Below are positions 16,293 to 24,243 of a stretch of 64,000 nucleotides of DNA, piece by piece. The first letter of the stretch is position 1, and each line of letters opens with the position of its first letter. Below the pieces are notes generated by a model, which had not been told where the DNA came from, ran no database searches, and saw only the letters and a program-made list of their open reading frames with translations. This DNA comes from Gammaproteobacteria bacterium. Its GTDB lineage: Bacteria; Pseudomonadota; Gammaproteobacteria; Natronospirales; REEB76. The DNA lies in NCBI GenBank assembly GCA_036383255.1, contig DASVOS010000004.1, positions 1 through 64,000 of the forward strand, written 5' to 3'. Both the position numbers and the translations under genes were made by a program.

Positions 16293-16802
16293 ATGTCCGA
16301 CACCACCTGCATCCGTCCCGCCACCGCGGCCGACGTGCCGCTGATCCTCTCCCTCATCCGGGAGCTGGCTGAGTACGAGAAGCTGCTGCATGAGGTCACG
16401 GCCACCGAGGCGGACCTCAAGGCTGCGCTGTTCGGCGCCCGTCCCTCGGCGGAATGCGTGATCGCCGAGCATGCCGGCAAACCCGCCGGCTTCGCGCTGT
16501 TCTTCCACAACTTCTCCACCTTCCTCGGCAAGCCCGGCATCTACCTCGAGGACCTGTACGTGAAGCCGGAGCTGCGCGGCAAAGGCATCGGCCGCCGGCT
16601 GCTCGCGCACCTCGCCGCGCTCACGCTGCAACGCGGCTGCGGACGCTTCGAGTGGGCGGTGCTGGACTGGAACGCGCCGGCCATCAAGTTCTACCAGGGC
16701 CTGGGCGCGAAGATGATGGAGAGCTGGAAGATAAACAGACTGACTGGAGAACCACTGAAACGCCTAGCGGCAGAAGACGGTGCAGGGACGCACCGTGCGT
16801 GA
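16293..16802 (+). CDS. GNAT N-acetyltransferase, SSAT-like, with altered C-terminus
   Basis: A 169-residue GCN5-related acetyltransferase of the diamine/thialysine (SSAT) type. Acetyl-CoA binding motif A is YLEDLYVKPELRGKGIGRRLLAHL (about residues 85-108), and the WAVLDWNAPAIKFYQGLGAKMMESWK segment is diagnostic of the SSAT-like group. GAGGAGAG precedes the ATG at 16293. The final residues INRLTGEPLKRLAAED (16731-16778) are encoded with unusually A/T-ending codons, then the frame runs into a hairpin array and stops at 16802. The normal gene end, encoding INRLTGEPLKKLAAEV, lies downstream at 16909-16959. Confidence 0.88.
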   Translation: MSDTTCIRPATAADVPLILSLIRELAEYEKLLHEVTATEADLKAALFGARPSAECVIAEHAGKPAGFALFFHNFSTFLGKPGIYLEDLYVKPELRGKGIGRRLLAHLAALTLQRGCGRFEWAVLDWNAPAIKFYQGLGAKMMESWKINRLTGEPLKRLAAEDGAGTHRA

Positions 16803-16897
16803 ATCAAGCACGTAGTGCTTGATTCAACGGAGGCGAGTCCGGGCCTGTACCGGACTCGCCGAGTCTGCAAACGCTACATGGAAGTGGCGTTTGCAGA
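16777..16897. repeat. Array of four stem-loops inserted in the GNAT 3' end
   Basis: Four consecutive stems: ACGGTGC/GCACCGT with loop AGGGAC (16777-16796), a 12-bp stem TGAATCAAGCAC/GTGCTTGATTCA (16800-16826), an 11-bp stem GGCGAGTCCGG/CCGGACTCGCC (16832-16860) and an 11-bp stem TCTGCAAACGC/GCGTTTGCAGA (16864-16897). The last two modules recur in reverse order at 49286-49342. No T-run follows any of them. Confidence 0.8.
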
Positions 16898-16908
16898 GAT
16901 AAATACGG

Positions 16909-16959
16909 ATCAACCGGCTCACGGGCGAGCCGCTCAAGAAGCTGGCAGCGGAAGTCTAG
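16909..16959 (+). pseudogene. Displaced original 3' end of the GNAT gene
   Basis: Read in frame from 16909 this stretch encodes INRLTGEPLKKLAAEV and a TAG stop, the same tail as residues encoded at 16731-16778, but 13 of the 15 matching codons differ between the two copies, nearly all silently. The TAG stop is part of a CTAG palindrome that also provides the rppH stop on the other strand, as expected if this is the ancestral end of a gene that converged tightly on rppH. It has no start codon of its own and is not expected to be translated. Confidence 0.75.
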
Positions 16960-17519
16960 CGCTTGCTGCGCCGGCGGCGCGCGACGCGCCGCACCACCGG
17001 AGCCGGCGGCGCTCCCTGGGGGAACAGCGCGGGCGCGAGTTCCGTGAGCGCATCCCGGTATACCGCGCGCTTGAAGAAGATCACCTCGCTCAGGGGGTGC
17101 CAGTAGTCCACCCAGCGCCAGTCGTCGAACTCGGGTTCGGGGCCCGCGTCGAAGCGCACCTTCGGCTCCGGGTCACGGAAGCGCAGCAGGAACCAGCGCT
17201 GCTTCTGGCCGATGCATTTGGGCTCGGTGTCATGGCGCTGGTAGCGCGGCGGCAGGCGATAGTGCAGCCAGTCGCGGGTGGCGCCGATGAGCTGCACCTG
17301 TTCGGGCTTCACGCCCACCTCCTCCTCCAGCTCGCGGTACAGCGCCTGCTCCGGCGTCTCGCCGGCGTGGATGCCCCCCTGCGGGAACTGCCAGCCGGCG
17401 CGCCCCACACGCCGCGCCCAGAACAGGCGGCCGTCGGCATGGCAGAGGATGATGCCGACGTTGGCGCGGAAGCCCTCCGCGTCGATCACCGTCCCGTCCG
17501 CATGCTGCTGGATGCCCAT
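16956..17519 (-). CDS. rppH: RNA pyrophosphohydrolase
   Basis: A 187-residue Nudix hydrolase that removes pyrophosphate from mRNA 5' ends and so starts RNase E-dependent decay. The Nudix box is GGIHAGETPEQALYRELEEEVG (about residues 40-61), matching GX5EX7REUXEEXGU, and FRANVGIILCHADGRLFWARR and the YWHPLSEVIFFKR C-terminal helix are RppH-like. The C-terminus is longer than in E. coli and very basic (RRVARRRRSKR). The ATG at 17519 was chosen by family alignment. Its stop shares CTAG with the displaced GNAT end. Confidence 0.92.
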   Translation of the reverse strand: MGIQQHADGTVIDAEGFRANVGIILCHADGRLFWARRVGRAGWQFPQGGIHAGETPEQALYRELEEEVGVKPEQVQLIGATRDWLHYRLPPRYQRHDTEPKCIGQKQRWFLLRFRDPEPKVRFDAGPEPEFDDWRWVDYWHPLSEVIFFKRAVYRDALTELAPALFPQGAPPAPVVRRVARRRRSKR

Positions 17520-17587
17520 GGGCGTGAGTCTTCCACAAAGCCGCAGCTCCGGCAAAGCCGCACGGGGCCTTACGCTACAATCCGCCC

Positions 17588-18253
17588 GTGAAACTCGCGC
17601 TCTTCGACCTCGACCACACGCTGCTGGACGGCGATAGCGACGCCCTGTGGGGCCGCTTCCTGGTGGGCGAGGGCGCGGTGGACCCGGAGGAGTACCGGCG
17701 CGAGGGTGCGCGCTACATGGCCGAGTACCGCGCCGGCCGGCTCGACATCCATGAGTTCCTGGCCTTCGGCCTCAAGCCCCTGCGCGACAACACGCCGGAA
17801 CGGCTGGAGGGATGGCGCACACGGTTCCTCGGCGAATGGGTGCGCCCGCGCATCCCCGAGGCGGCGCGCGCGCTGCTGGCGCACCACCGCGAGGCGGGCC
17901 ACGTGCTCGCCATCATCACCGCCACCAACAGCTTCATCACCGCTCCCGTCGCCGCCGAGCTCGGCGTGCCGCACCTCATCGCCACCGAACCTGAGCGGGA
18001 CGGCCCGCGCTTCACCGGCCGGGTGGCGGGTCCACCCTGCTTCCGCGAAGGCAAGGTCGCCAAGCTCGAGGCCTGGCTCGCGCACTCCGGCGCGGCGGCG
18101 CAGGAGACCTGGTTCTACTCCGACTCGCACAACGACCTGCCGCTGCTGGAGCGGGTGGACCATCCGGTGGCGGTGAACCCGGACGAAGTGCTCACGCGCG
18201 TGGCCGACGAGCGCGGCTGGCCCGTGCTCACGTTGCGGCGCGCGGCGGCCTGA
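17588..18253 (+). CDS. HAD-IB family phosphatase
   Basis: A 221-residue haloacid dehalogenase superfamily hydrolase of the SerB-like IB group. Motif I is FDLDHT (nucleophile D7, general acid D9), motif II IITATNS, motif III the lysine before the FREGKVAKLEAWL helix and motif IV FYSDSHNDLPLL. Substrate is unknown; phosphoserine and small phosphomonoesters are typical. The start is GTG. The stop is one base from btuC, so it heads the btuCD operon and might act on a cobalamin pathway phosphate, although the same gene often lies next to rppH without btu genes. Confidence 0.87.
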   Translation: MKLALFDLDHTLLDGDSDALWGRFLVGEGAVDPEEYRREGARYMAEYRAGRLDIHEFLAFGLKPLRDNTPERLEGWRTRFLGEWVRPRIPEAARALLAHHREAGHVLAIITATNSFITAPVAAELGVPHLIATEPERDGPRFTGRVAGPPCFREGKVAKLEAWLAHSGAAAQETWFYSDSHNDLPLLERVDHPVAVNPDEVLTRVADERGWPVLTLRRAAA

Positions 18254-18254
18254 C

Positions 18255-19241
18255 ATGCAGCAGCGTGCCGCGCTCCTCGCCTGGCTGCCCGCGCTGCTGG
18301 CGCTCGTGCTCGTGGCCTTCGGCGTCTCGCTCGCGGTGGGCAGCACCTCTCTCTCCTGGCATGAGCTATGGACCGTACTCACGGGCGGCGGCGATGACCT
18401 GAGCCGCACCGTGGTGATGGAGCTGCGCCTGCCGCGCGCGCTCAGCGCATTCGCGGTGGGCGGGCTGCTCGCGCTCGCCGGCACGCTCATGCAGGTGCTG
18501 CTGCGCAACCCGCTGGCGGACCCCTACATCCTCGGCGTCTCCGGCGGCGCCGCGGTGGGCGCACTCGGCGCCTTCCTGCTGGGCCTCGCGGGACTCTGGG
18601 TGAACGGCGGCGCCTTCGCGGGAGCGCTGCTCTCGACGCTGCTGGTGTTCGCGCTCGCCCATGGCCGCGGCGGCTGGACGCCGACCCGGCTCCTGCTCAC
18701 GGGCATCGCCGTGGCGGCCGGCTGGGGTGCGGCCATCAGCCTGCTGCTGGTGATGGGCAGCGACGCCAGCCTGCACAGCATGATCTTCTGGCTGATGGGC
18801 GACTTCTCCTACCAGCCCGGCGGCAGGCTCGCGCTCGCCATGCTCGCGCTCGGCCTCGCGGTGTGCTGGCCGTTCGCGCGGCAGCTCAACGTGCTCGCGC
18901 GCGGCGAGACGCTGGCCGAGGCGCTAGGGATCGCGGTGCGCCCCTTGAGCCTCGCCATCTACACCGGTGCCTCGCTGTTCACCGCCGTGGCAGTGACGGA
19001 AGCGGGCGCCATCGGCTTCGTGGGCCTGGTGGTGCCGCACATGTTCCGCATGCTGGCCGGCGGCGACCACAGGCGCCTGCTGCCAGGCGCGGTGCTGCTG
19101 GGCGGCTGCCTGCTGATGCTCGCCGACACGCTCGCCCGCACCGTGGCCGCGCCGCGCCAGCTGCCGGTGGGGGTGGTGACCGCGGCGCTCGGCGTGCCGC
19201 TGTTCCTGTACCTGCTCAACCGCGCGCGGGGCCCGTTGTGA
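18255..19241 (+). CDS. btuC: Vitamin B12 ABC transporter permease
   Basis: A 328-residue FecCD/BtuC-type permease with about nine to ten membrane helices. Typical segments are LRLPRALSAFAVGGLLALAGTLMQVLLRNPLADPYILGVSGGAAVGA and the late GAIGFVGLVVPHMFRML, which contacts the ATPase. The family carries cobalamin, siderophores or heme; B12 is inferred from the adjacent riboswitch and btuB. The start is one base after the HAD gene and the stop overlaps btuD by four bases. No periplasmic binding protein gene (btuF) is in the window. Confidence 0.88.
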   Translation: MQQRAALLAWLPALLALVLVAFGVSLAVGSTSLSWHELWTVLTGGGDDLSRTVVMELRLPRALSAFAVGGLLALAGTLMQVLLRNPLADPYILGVSGGAAVGALGAFLLGLAGLWVNGGAFAGALLSTLLVFALAHGRGGWTPTRLLLTGIAVAAGWGAAISLLLVMGSDASLHSMIFWLMGDFSYQPGGRLALAMLALGLAVCWPFARQLNVLARGETLAEALGIAVRPLSLAIYTGASLFTAVAVTEAGAIGFVGLVVPHMFRMLAGGDHRRLLPGAVLLGGCLLMLADTLARTVAAPRQLPVGVVTAALGVPLFLYLLNRARGPL

Positions 19242-20011
19242 GTGCGCCGTTCCTTCAGGCACGCGGCCTCACGGTGGAGATCGCCGGCAAGCAGGTGTGC
19301 CGCGGCCTCGACTTCAGCCTCGCCGCCGGCGAGTGCATCGGCCTCCTGGGCGGCAACGGCGTGGGCAAGACCACGCTGCTGCACACCCTCGCGGGACTGA
19401 GGGTGCCCGCGGCCGGCGAGGTGCTGTTGGACGGCGCGCCGCTCACGGGCCAGCCGCGCAGGCGCGTGGCGCAAAAGCTCGGCTTGCTGATGCAACAGCC
19501 GGAGGACAGCCTGCCGGCCACGGTGCTGGAGACCGCGCTCATCGGCCGGCATCCGCACCTCGACTTCTGGCGCTGGGAATCCCACCGCGATGTCGCCATC
19601 GCGCGGCGCGCGCTCAAGAGCGCCGGGCTCGAGGGCCTGGAGCAGCGGGCGCAGACCGCGCTCTCCGGCGGCGAGCGGCGCCGGCTCGACATCGCCACCG
19701 TGCTGACGCAGGACCCGCAGGTGTTCCTGCTGGACGAGCCGGCCCACCAGCTCGACCTGCAGCACCAGATGGCGCTGCTCGGCCTGCTGCGGCGCCTCGC
19801 CGGGAACGAAGGCCGCGCGGTGCTGATGAGCCTGCACGACATCAACCTGGCGGCGCGCTTCTGCAGCGGCATCCTGATGCTGTTCGGCGGCGGAGAGGCG
19901 CTGTTCGACAGCTCGGAACGGGCGCTCACCGCCGAGAACCTGACCCGCCTCTACCGCACCCCGGTCACGGCGCTGCCCTGGGCCGGCGGGCGGGCCTTCA
20001 TCGCGGGCTGA
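19238..20011 (+). CDS. btuD: Vitamin B12 ABC transporter ATP-binding protein
   Basis: A 257-residue ABC ATPase. Walker A is G38-GNGVGKTT-46, the signature is LSGGERRRLDIA and Walker B VFLLDEP, followed by an unusual AHQLDLQHQ where most homologues have TSHLD(I/V)xHQ. The H-loop is MSLHDINLA. It starts at a GTG inside the btuC stop (GTGA overlap), so the two are translationally coupled. Together they would form the BtuCD importer in the inner membrane. Confidence 0.88.
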   Translation: MSAPFLQARGLTVEIAGKQVCRGLDFSLAAGECIGLLGGNGVGKTTLLHTLAGLRVPAAGEVLLDGAPLTGQPRRRVAQKLGLLMQQPEDSLPATVLETALIGRHPHLDFWRWESHRDVAIARRALKSAGLEGLEQRAQTALSGGERRRLDIATVLTQDPQVFLLDEPAHQLDLQHQMALLGLLRRLAGNEGRAVLMSLHDINLAARFCSGILMLFGGGEALFDSSERALTAENLTRLYRTPVTALPWAGGRAFIAG

Positions 20012-20087
20012 TTCAGGCGGCCCGATACGGTATCCTTGGCCGCTGTCCTAGGGGCTTTCCTTCCATCCAGACCATGAGGCCTGAACG

Positions 20088-20657
20088 ATGACCCGACTCC
20101 TCCGCACCCTGCCGTGGCTCACGGCCGCCGCCCTGCTCGCCGCCGGCTGCTCGCCGGACTCCGCTCCCAACCCGGACGTGAAGAAGGCCGTCGCGGCCTG
20201 CTACGCGGCGGGTGGCGAGGAGGTCTCCGCCATCCTCGGCGGCACGGTGGAGGCGAACCGCATGTCCGCCGACAGCGCGCCCAAGACCATCTGCGCGTAC
20301 AAGGACGCCAAGAACACCACCGTGGCCCTGCTGCAGATCGAGAAGGGCGACAAGTACCCCGACACCGGCAAGGCGCTGGCGGACGACCAGAAGCAGGCCA
20401 AGAACCTGTTCTCCGGCAACATCAAGCAGCCGCAGTTCCACCCGGCCGACGGCTTCATGCCAGGCTCGTTCTACGGCGACATCACCCCGCGCTTCGACTC
20501 GCTGGAGGTGATGCTCGGCACCTTCGAGGGCGGCTACAAGCTCAACGTGGTGATCAACAACCCGAAGGACTTCGCCACCGGCGAGAAGCAGGCGGCGGAC
20601 ATCGCCCACAAAGTGTTCGAGAACATCCAGAGCGGGAAGGCCTACGCGACGCTGTAG
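20088..20657 (+). CDS. Predicted lipoprotein of unknown function
   Basis: A 189-residue lipoprotein: signal sequence MTRLLRTLPWLTAAALLAAGC with lipobox LAAGC (Cys21), then a soluble domain with several short strands (TICAYKDAKNTTVALLQIEKGDKYP, FDSLEVMLGTFEGGYKLNVVINNPKD). I do not recognise the family. It lies between btuD and the B12-riboswitch gene btuB, so a part in cobalamin uptake is possible, but it lacks the look of a BtuF-type binding protein (too short, no matching fold cues). A terminator follows the stop. Confidence 0.65.
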   Translation: MTRLLRTLPWLTAAALLAAGCSPDSAPNPDVKKAVAACYAAGGEEVSAILGGTVEANRMSADSAPKTICAYKDAKNTTVALLQIEKGDKYPDTGKALADDQKQAKNLFSGNIKQPQFHPADGFMPGSFYGDITPRFDSLEVMLGTFEGGYKLNVVINNPKDFATGEKQAADIAHKVFENIQSGKAYATL

Positions 20658-20682
20658 GCATCCGCTCCGAATGCCGACAGGA

Positions 20683-20711
20683 AGCCCTGCCACTGGCAGG
20701 GCTTTTTGTTT
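20683..20711 (+). terminator. Intrinsic terminator after the lipoprotein gene
   Basis: A 9-bp stem AGCCCTGCC/GGCAGGGCT with loop ACT, followed by TTTTGTTT. Confidence 0.85.
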
Positions 20712-20716
20712 GGTGC

Positions 20717-20745
20717 TTGACTCTTTCCCTCTCCCTCCCTAGAGT
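20717..20745 (+). promoter_or_regulatory. Promoter for the B12 riboswitch and btuB
   Basis: TTGACT (20717-20722), a 17-base spacer and TAGAGT (20740-20745). Transcription would begin just before the riboswitch. Confidence 0.6.
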
Positions 20746-20754
20746 TCCTTCGCC

Positions 20755-20945
20755 TTCAGGCGTCCGCTTCACGGCGGCGTCGGGAAGCCGGTGCATCCTT
20801 CGGGATAATTCCGGCGCTGCCCCCGCAACGGTAGGCGAGACAAGGTGCCCCATGAAGCCACTGCGCTCTCGAGCGCGGGAAGGCGGGACACCCAGGGATG
20901 CAAATCCCGCTCGCGAGCCCGGAGACCGGCCTGCAGGAGGGAGCC
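20755..20945 (+). promoter_or_regulatory. Cobalamin riboswitch
   Basis: The leader of btuB contains the conserved elements of an adenosylcobalamin-type riboswitch in order: GGAAGCCGGTG near 20790, the GCTGCCCCCGCAACGGTA segment near 20816-20833, GCCACTGCGC near 20857, GGGAAGG near 20877 and the B12 box AGCCCGGAGACCGGCCTG at 20916-20933. Bound cobalamin is expected to lower btuB expression. A further hairpin GGGAGC-CACAA-GCTCCC just after the B12 box (about 20939-20955) could be part of the expression platform. Exact ends are estimates. Confidence 0.92.
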
Positions 20946-21078
20946 ACAAGCTCCCAAGTCCGGCATTGCGGTGGGCGATGCGCGCGGGTCGCGCCATCGC
21001 TCCCTCGCCTTCTCTCCCCACGACGCCGGTTTCCTCTGAAGCGTTTCGCGCAGCGGGCGTGCTGCGTGGGAGAGACAC

Positions 21079-22965
21079 ATGCAAACTTCGCTCAAGCTGG
21101 GCGGCGCCGTGGCGCTGCTCCTGTCCCTGTCCGTCACCGCCTTCGCCGATGGCTCACCGGATACGGTGAGCCCGGACACCGTGCAGCTCGGCACCGTCAG
21201 CACCACCGCCACCCGCACCCCGCTGATCGCGGACGAACAGGTGGCGCCGGTGATCGTCATCGGCCCCGAGCAGCTGGAACTGGCCCAGGGCCAGGACGTG
21301 GGCGCGGTGCTGCGCCAGTACGCGGGCCTGGACGTGGCCCAGAACGGCGGCCCCGGCCAGCCCCAGTCGCTGTTCCTGCGGGGCACCAACAGCTTCCATA
21401 CGCTGGTCATGATCGACGGCGTGAAGATCAACCCGGACAGCGGCTTCGGCTCGGCGCTGCAGAACATCCGCCTTAGCGACGTGGAGCGCATCGAGATCGT
21501 GAAGGGCCCGCGCTCGGCGCTGTACGGCTCCGACGCCATCGGCGGCGTCGTCAACATCATCACCCGCAAGGCCGCCCAGGGCCTGCACTACGACGCGCAC
21601 CTGGGCGGCGGGCGCTACAGCACCTACGACGCCGGCGGCGGCGTGAGCTACGGCGAGGGCGGATCGAGCCTTGGCATCAGCGCCGACGACTACCACACCA
21701 CCGGCTTCCCGGCGGTGGCGGGCACCGCGTTCGACAGCGGCAACCGGGACCGTACCCTGAAGCTCGACGGCCGCACCCAGCTCGGCGGCGTGAAGCTCTC
21801 GCTGGACCACTGGCAGAGCAAGGGCGACACCCAGTACACCAGCTTCGACCCGAACGATTTCACCTTCCCCTTCGACCTCATCCCGTTCGATGAGGGCTTC
21901 CAGGACGCCGTCACGGACGCGGGCCTGAGCGGCCATCCCACGGAGGCCTGGCTGAGCCAGCTGCACGTGAACCACATGCTGGACGAGATCGACCAGCGCC
22001 AGGTGGACCCGTTCAACTTCCCGGCGGCGCCGGACTTCGTGCACACCCAGCGCAATGCGGTGGACTGGCAGAACGACCTCAGCGTGTCGGACGATCAGCT
22101 ACTGACGCTGGGCCTCTACACCGAGGCGGAGCATACCTCCACCCTCTCGTTCGGCACTCCCTACGACGAGAGCCATCGCGTGAACGCGCTCTACGCCGAG
22201 GACGACCTCGGCCTCGGCGCCCACCGCCTCGTGCTGGCGGGCCGCGACACCCACGACCAGGAGTTCGGCAACCACTTCACCTGGAACGTGGACTACGGCT
22301 ACGATCTCTCCGCCGCCACCAAGCTCACCGCCGGCGCCGGCACCGCCTTCCGCGCGCCCACCGCGGCGGAGCGCTTCGGCTTCGGCGGCAATACGGGCCT
22401 TCAGCCCGAGACCTCCCGCAACCTGGAGACGGGCCTGCGCCAGAAGTTCGGCGCTTCCCAGGAGCTCGACGTGAGCCTCTTCCAGGACACGCTTGAGGAC
22501 CTGATCCTGTTCGTGCCCAGCGGGACCTTCGGCGGCGCGCTGCAGAACGTGGGCCACGTCCGCGTGCGCGGCGTGGAACTGACCTACTTGCTGGACTTCG
22601 GTGCCTGGAACTGGCGCAGCGACGCCATCATCCAGGACCCGCGCAACACCGACACGGGCACCACGTTGCCGCGCCGCGCCAAGCGCACGCTCACCTCGAG
22701 CCTCGCCTGGCACGACGGCGTGACCAGCGCAGGCCTGAACCTCCTGCTCACGGGCCCGCGCCCGGACGGCGACTTCAATTTCGGCTTGCCGGTGACGGAC
22801 GGCGGCTATGGGCTGCTGGGCGCGAGCGTGCGCCGGAACTTGGGGTCCGGCTTCGGCCTGCTGCTGCGGGTGGACAACCTGCTGGACAAGCAATACCAGA
22901 CCGCCAACGGCTACAACACCGCCGGGCGCTCACTGTTCCTGCAGTTGGAATACAGCAGCCACTGA
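21079..22965 (+). CDS. btuB: TonB-dependent vitamin B12 receptor
   Basis: A 628-residue outer-membrane receptor. After a signal peptide (to about residue 24) comes a TonB-box-like VQLGTVSTTATRTP region, the plug domain (QVAPVIVIGPEQLELAQGQDVGAVLRQYAGLDVAQNGGPGQPQSLFLRGTNS is the region; FLRGTNSFHTLVMIDGVKIN and PRSALYGSDAIGGVVNIIT are diagnostic) and a barrel ending LFLQLEYSSH with a C-terminal aromatic pattern. The length and plug motifs fit BtuB, and the B12 riboswitch upstream makes cobalamin the expected ligand. GGGAGAG precedes the start. Confidence 0.93.
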   Translation: MQTSLKLGGAVALLLSLSVTAFADGSPDTVSPDTVQLGTVSTTATRTPLIADEQVAPVIVIGPEQLELAQGQDVGAVLRQYAGLDVAQNGGPGQPQSLFLRGTNSFHTLVMIDGVKINPDSGFGSALQNIRLSDVERIEIVKGPRSALYGSDAIGGVVNIITRKAAQGLHYDAHLGGGRYSTYDAGGGVSYGEGGSSLGISADDYHTTGFPAVAGTAFDSGNRDRTLKLDGRTQLGGVKLSLDHWQSKGDTQYTSFDPNDFTFPFDLIPFDEGFQDAVTDAGLSGHPTEAWLSQLHVNHMLDEIDQRQVDPFNFPAAPDFVHTQRNAVDWQNDLSVSDDQLLTLGLYTEAEHTSTLSFGTPYDESHRVNALYAEDDLGLGAHRLVLAGRDTHDQEFGNHFTWNVDYGYDLSAATKLTAGAGTAFRAPTAAERFGFGGNTGLQPETSRNLETGLRQKFGASQELDVSLFQDTLEDLILFVPSGTFGGALQNVGHVRVRGVELTYLLDFGAWNWRSDAIIQDPRNTDTGTTLPRRAKRTLTSSLAWHDGVTSAGLNLLLTGPRPDGDFNFGLPVTDGGYGLLGASVRRNLGSGFGLLLRVDNLLDKQYQTANGYNTAGRSLFLQLEYSSH

Positions 22966-22977
22966 GCGGGGATCGGC

Positions 22978-23640
22978 GTGGAACCGGTACTGATGTCCTG
23001 GAGCGGCGGCAAGGACAGCTGCATGGCGCTCCGGGAGCTGCAGCGCTCGGGGAAGCGGCGCGTGGAAGCCCTGCTGACCACCGTGACCCGCGACTACGGA
23101 CGGATCAGCATGCATGGCGTGAGATGTGAACTGCTGCAGCGGCAGGCCGAGGCTCTCGGCTTGCCGCTGCAGCAAGTGGGGATATCCAGGGGCGCAGACA
23201 ATTCCCAATATGAAGCGGAGATGGGGCGCGCCCTCGCCTACTACCAGTCCCGCGGAGTGAACGAAGTCGCCTTCGGCGACCTGTTCCTGGAGGACATCCG
23301 CGCTTACCGGGAGAAGATGCTGGCCACCCAAGGCATGCATGGCGTCTACCCGATATGGGGCCGTGACACGTGCGAGTTGATCCGGGAGTTCATCGCCCTC
23401 GGCTTCCGCACCGTGGTGGTGTGCGTGGATCCCGCCAAGCTCGACCCGAGCTTCGCCGGCCGGGTCATGGACGAGCGGTTCCTGGAGGAACTGCCTCCAG
23501 GCGTCGATCCCTGCGGGGAGAACGGCGAGTTCCATACCTTCGTGTTCGACGGGCCGGCGTTCAGGCATCCGGTGCGCTTCTCCCCGGGCGAGACGGTGTG
23601 CCGCGACGGCTTCTGGTTCCATGACCTGTTGCCTGCATGA
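22978..23640 (+). CDS. DUF71/COG2102 PP-loop ATPase, B12-linked subgroup
   Basis: A 220-residue adenine nucleotide alpha hydrolase. The PP-loop is SWSGGKDSCMALRELQ (residues 7-22), and the C-terminal GENGEFHTFVFDGP is the family's second signature. In archaea and eukaryotes this family (Dph6) makes diphthamide; published comparative genomics split off a bacterial subgroup tied to cobalamin salvage. Its place directly after btuB under the B12 riboswitch puts it in that subgroup. The reaction is not proven; amide or ligase chemistry on a cobalamin precursor is the usual guess. Starts with GTG. Confidence 0.82.
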   Translation: MEPVLMSWSGGKDSCMALRELQRSGKRRVEALLTTVTRDYGRISMHGVRCELLQRQAEALGLPLQQVGISRGADNSQYEAEMGRALAYYQSRGVNEVAFGDLFLEDIRAYREKMLATQGMHGVYPIWGRDTCELIREFIALGFRTVVVCVDPAKLDPSFAGRVMDERFLEELPPGVDPCGENGEFHTFVFDGPAFRHPVRFSPGETVCRDGFWFHDLLPA

Positions 23641-23651
23641 AGGAGCTGCAC

Positions 23652-24182
23652 ATGTTGAAACCAAGACATGAGGTGTTGGCCGCCATGATCCTGGCGGCGG
23701 CCATGAGCCGGCTGGTGCCGCACCCTTACAACTTCGCTCCCATCGGGGCGCTGGCCCTGTTCGGCGGCGCGCAGTTCGCGGACCGCCGCCTGGCCTTCCT
23801 GATGCCGTGCGCGGCGCTGCTGCTCAGCGACCTGGTGCTGGGCTTGTACGCGGGCATGGGTTGGATCTACGGGAGCTTCGCGCTGATCGTGGCCATGGGG
23901 CGGCTGTTGCGCCGCCGCCGCACGGCCTGGCATATCGCTGGGGCGAGCGTCTCGGCCTCGCTGCTGTTCTTCGCCGTCACCAACTTCGCTGTCTGGCCTG
24001 GTAGCACGAAGTATCCGCAGAGCTTGGCGGGCCTGATGGACTGCTACGCGGCCGGCCTGCCCTTCTTCTGGAACACGCTGCTGGGCGACGGGTTCTACTG
24101 CCTGGTGCTGTTCGGCGGATTTGCGCTATTGGAACAGCGGTTCCAAGTGTTGCGGGAGGACGGCGTCCCAAGCCCGGCCTGA
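23652..24182 (+). CDS. DUF6580-like integral membrane protein, possible transport component
   Basis: A 176-residue protein with five or six hydrophobic segments and the motif AMSRLVPHPYNFAPIGALALFGGAQFADRRLAFLMPCAALLLSDLVLGLY, followed by FAVWPGSTKYPQSLAGLMDCYAAGLPFFWNTLLGDGFY. This looks like the DUF6580 family, which resembles S components of ECF vitamin transporters. Its place after btuB and the DUF71 gene suggests a role in cobalamin or precursor uptake. The ATG at 23652 with AGGAG 6 bases upstream is preferred to the ATG at 23637 that overlaps the previous stop. Confidence 0.72.
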   Translation: MLKPRHEVLAAMILAAAMSRLVPHPYNFAPIGALALFGGAQFADRRLAFLMPCAALLLSDLVLGLYAGMGWIYGSFALIVAMGRLLRRRRTAWHIAGASVSASLLFFAVTNFAVWPGSTKYPQSLAGLMDCYAAGLPFFWNTLLGDGFYCLVLFGGFALLEQRFQVLREDGVPSPA

Positions 24183-24190
24183 GCTGCAAA

Positions 24191-24226
24191 AGAAAAACCC
24201 CGCACTGGCCGACGCCGATGCGGGGT
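24191..24226. terminator. Intrinsic terminator between convergent genes
   Basis: Stem ACCCCGCA/TGCGGGGT (24197-24204 and 24219-24226) with a 14-base loop. On the minus strand it is followed by TTTTCTTTT, a strong T-tract for the ggt transcript; on the plus strand it is followed only by CTTCTTC. Confidence 0.75.
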
Positions 24227-24243
24227 CTTCTTCGTCTGGATTC

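Noticed and set aside
16777..16897. CRISPR array
   Set aside because: The repeated units are different palindromes of unequal size without a constant repeat or unique spacers, and no cas gene is present.
18863..19240. Upstream extension of the btuD frame
   Set aside because: The extra sequence is out-of-frame btuC and lacks ABC-ATPase homology; the GTG within the btuC stop gives a normal BtuD length.
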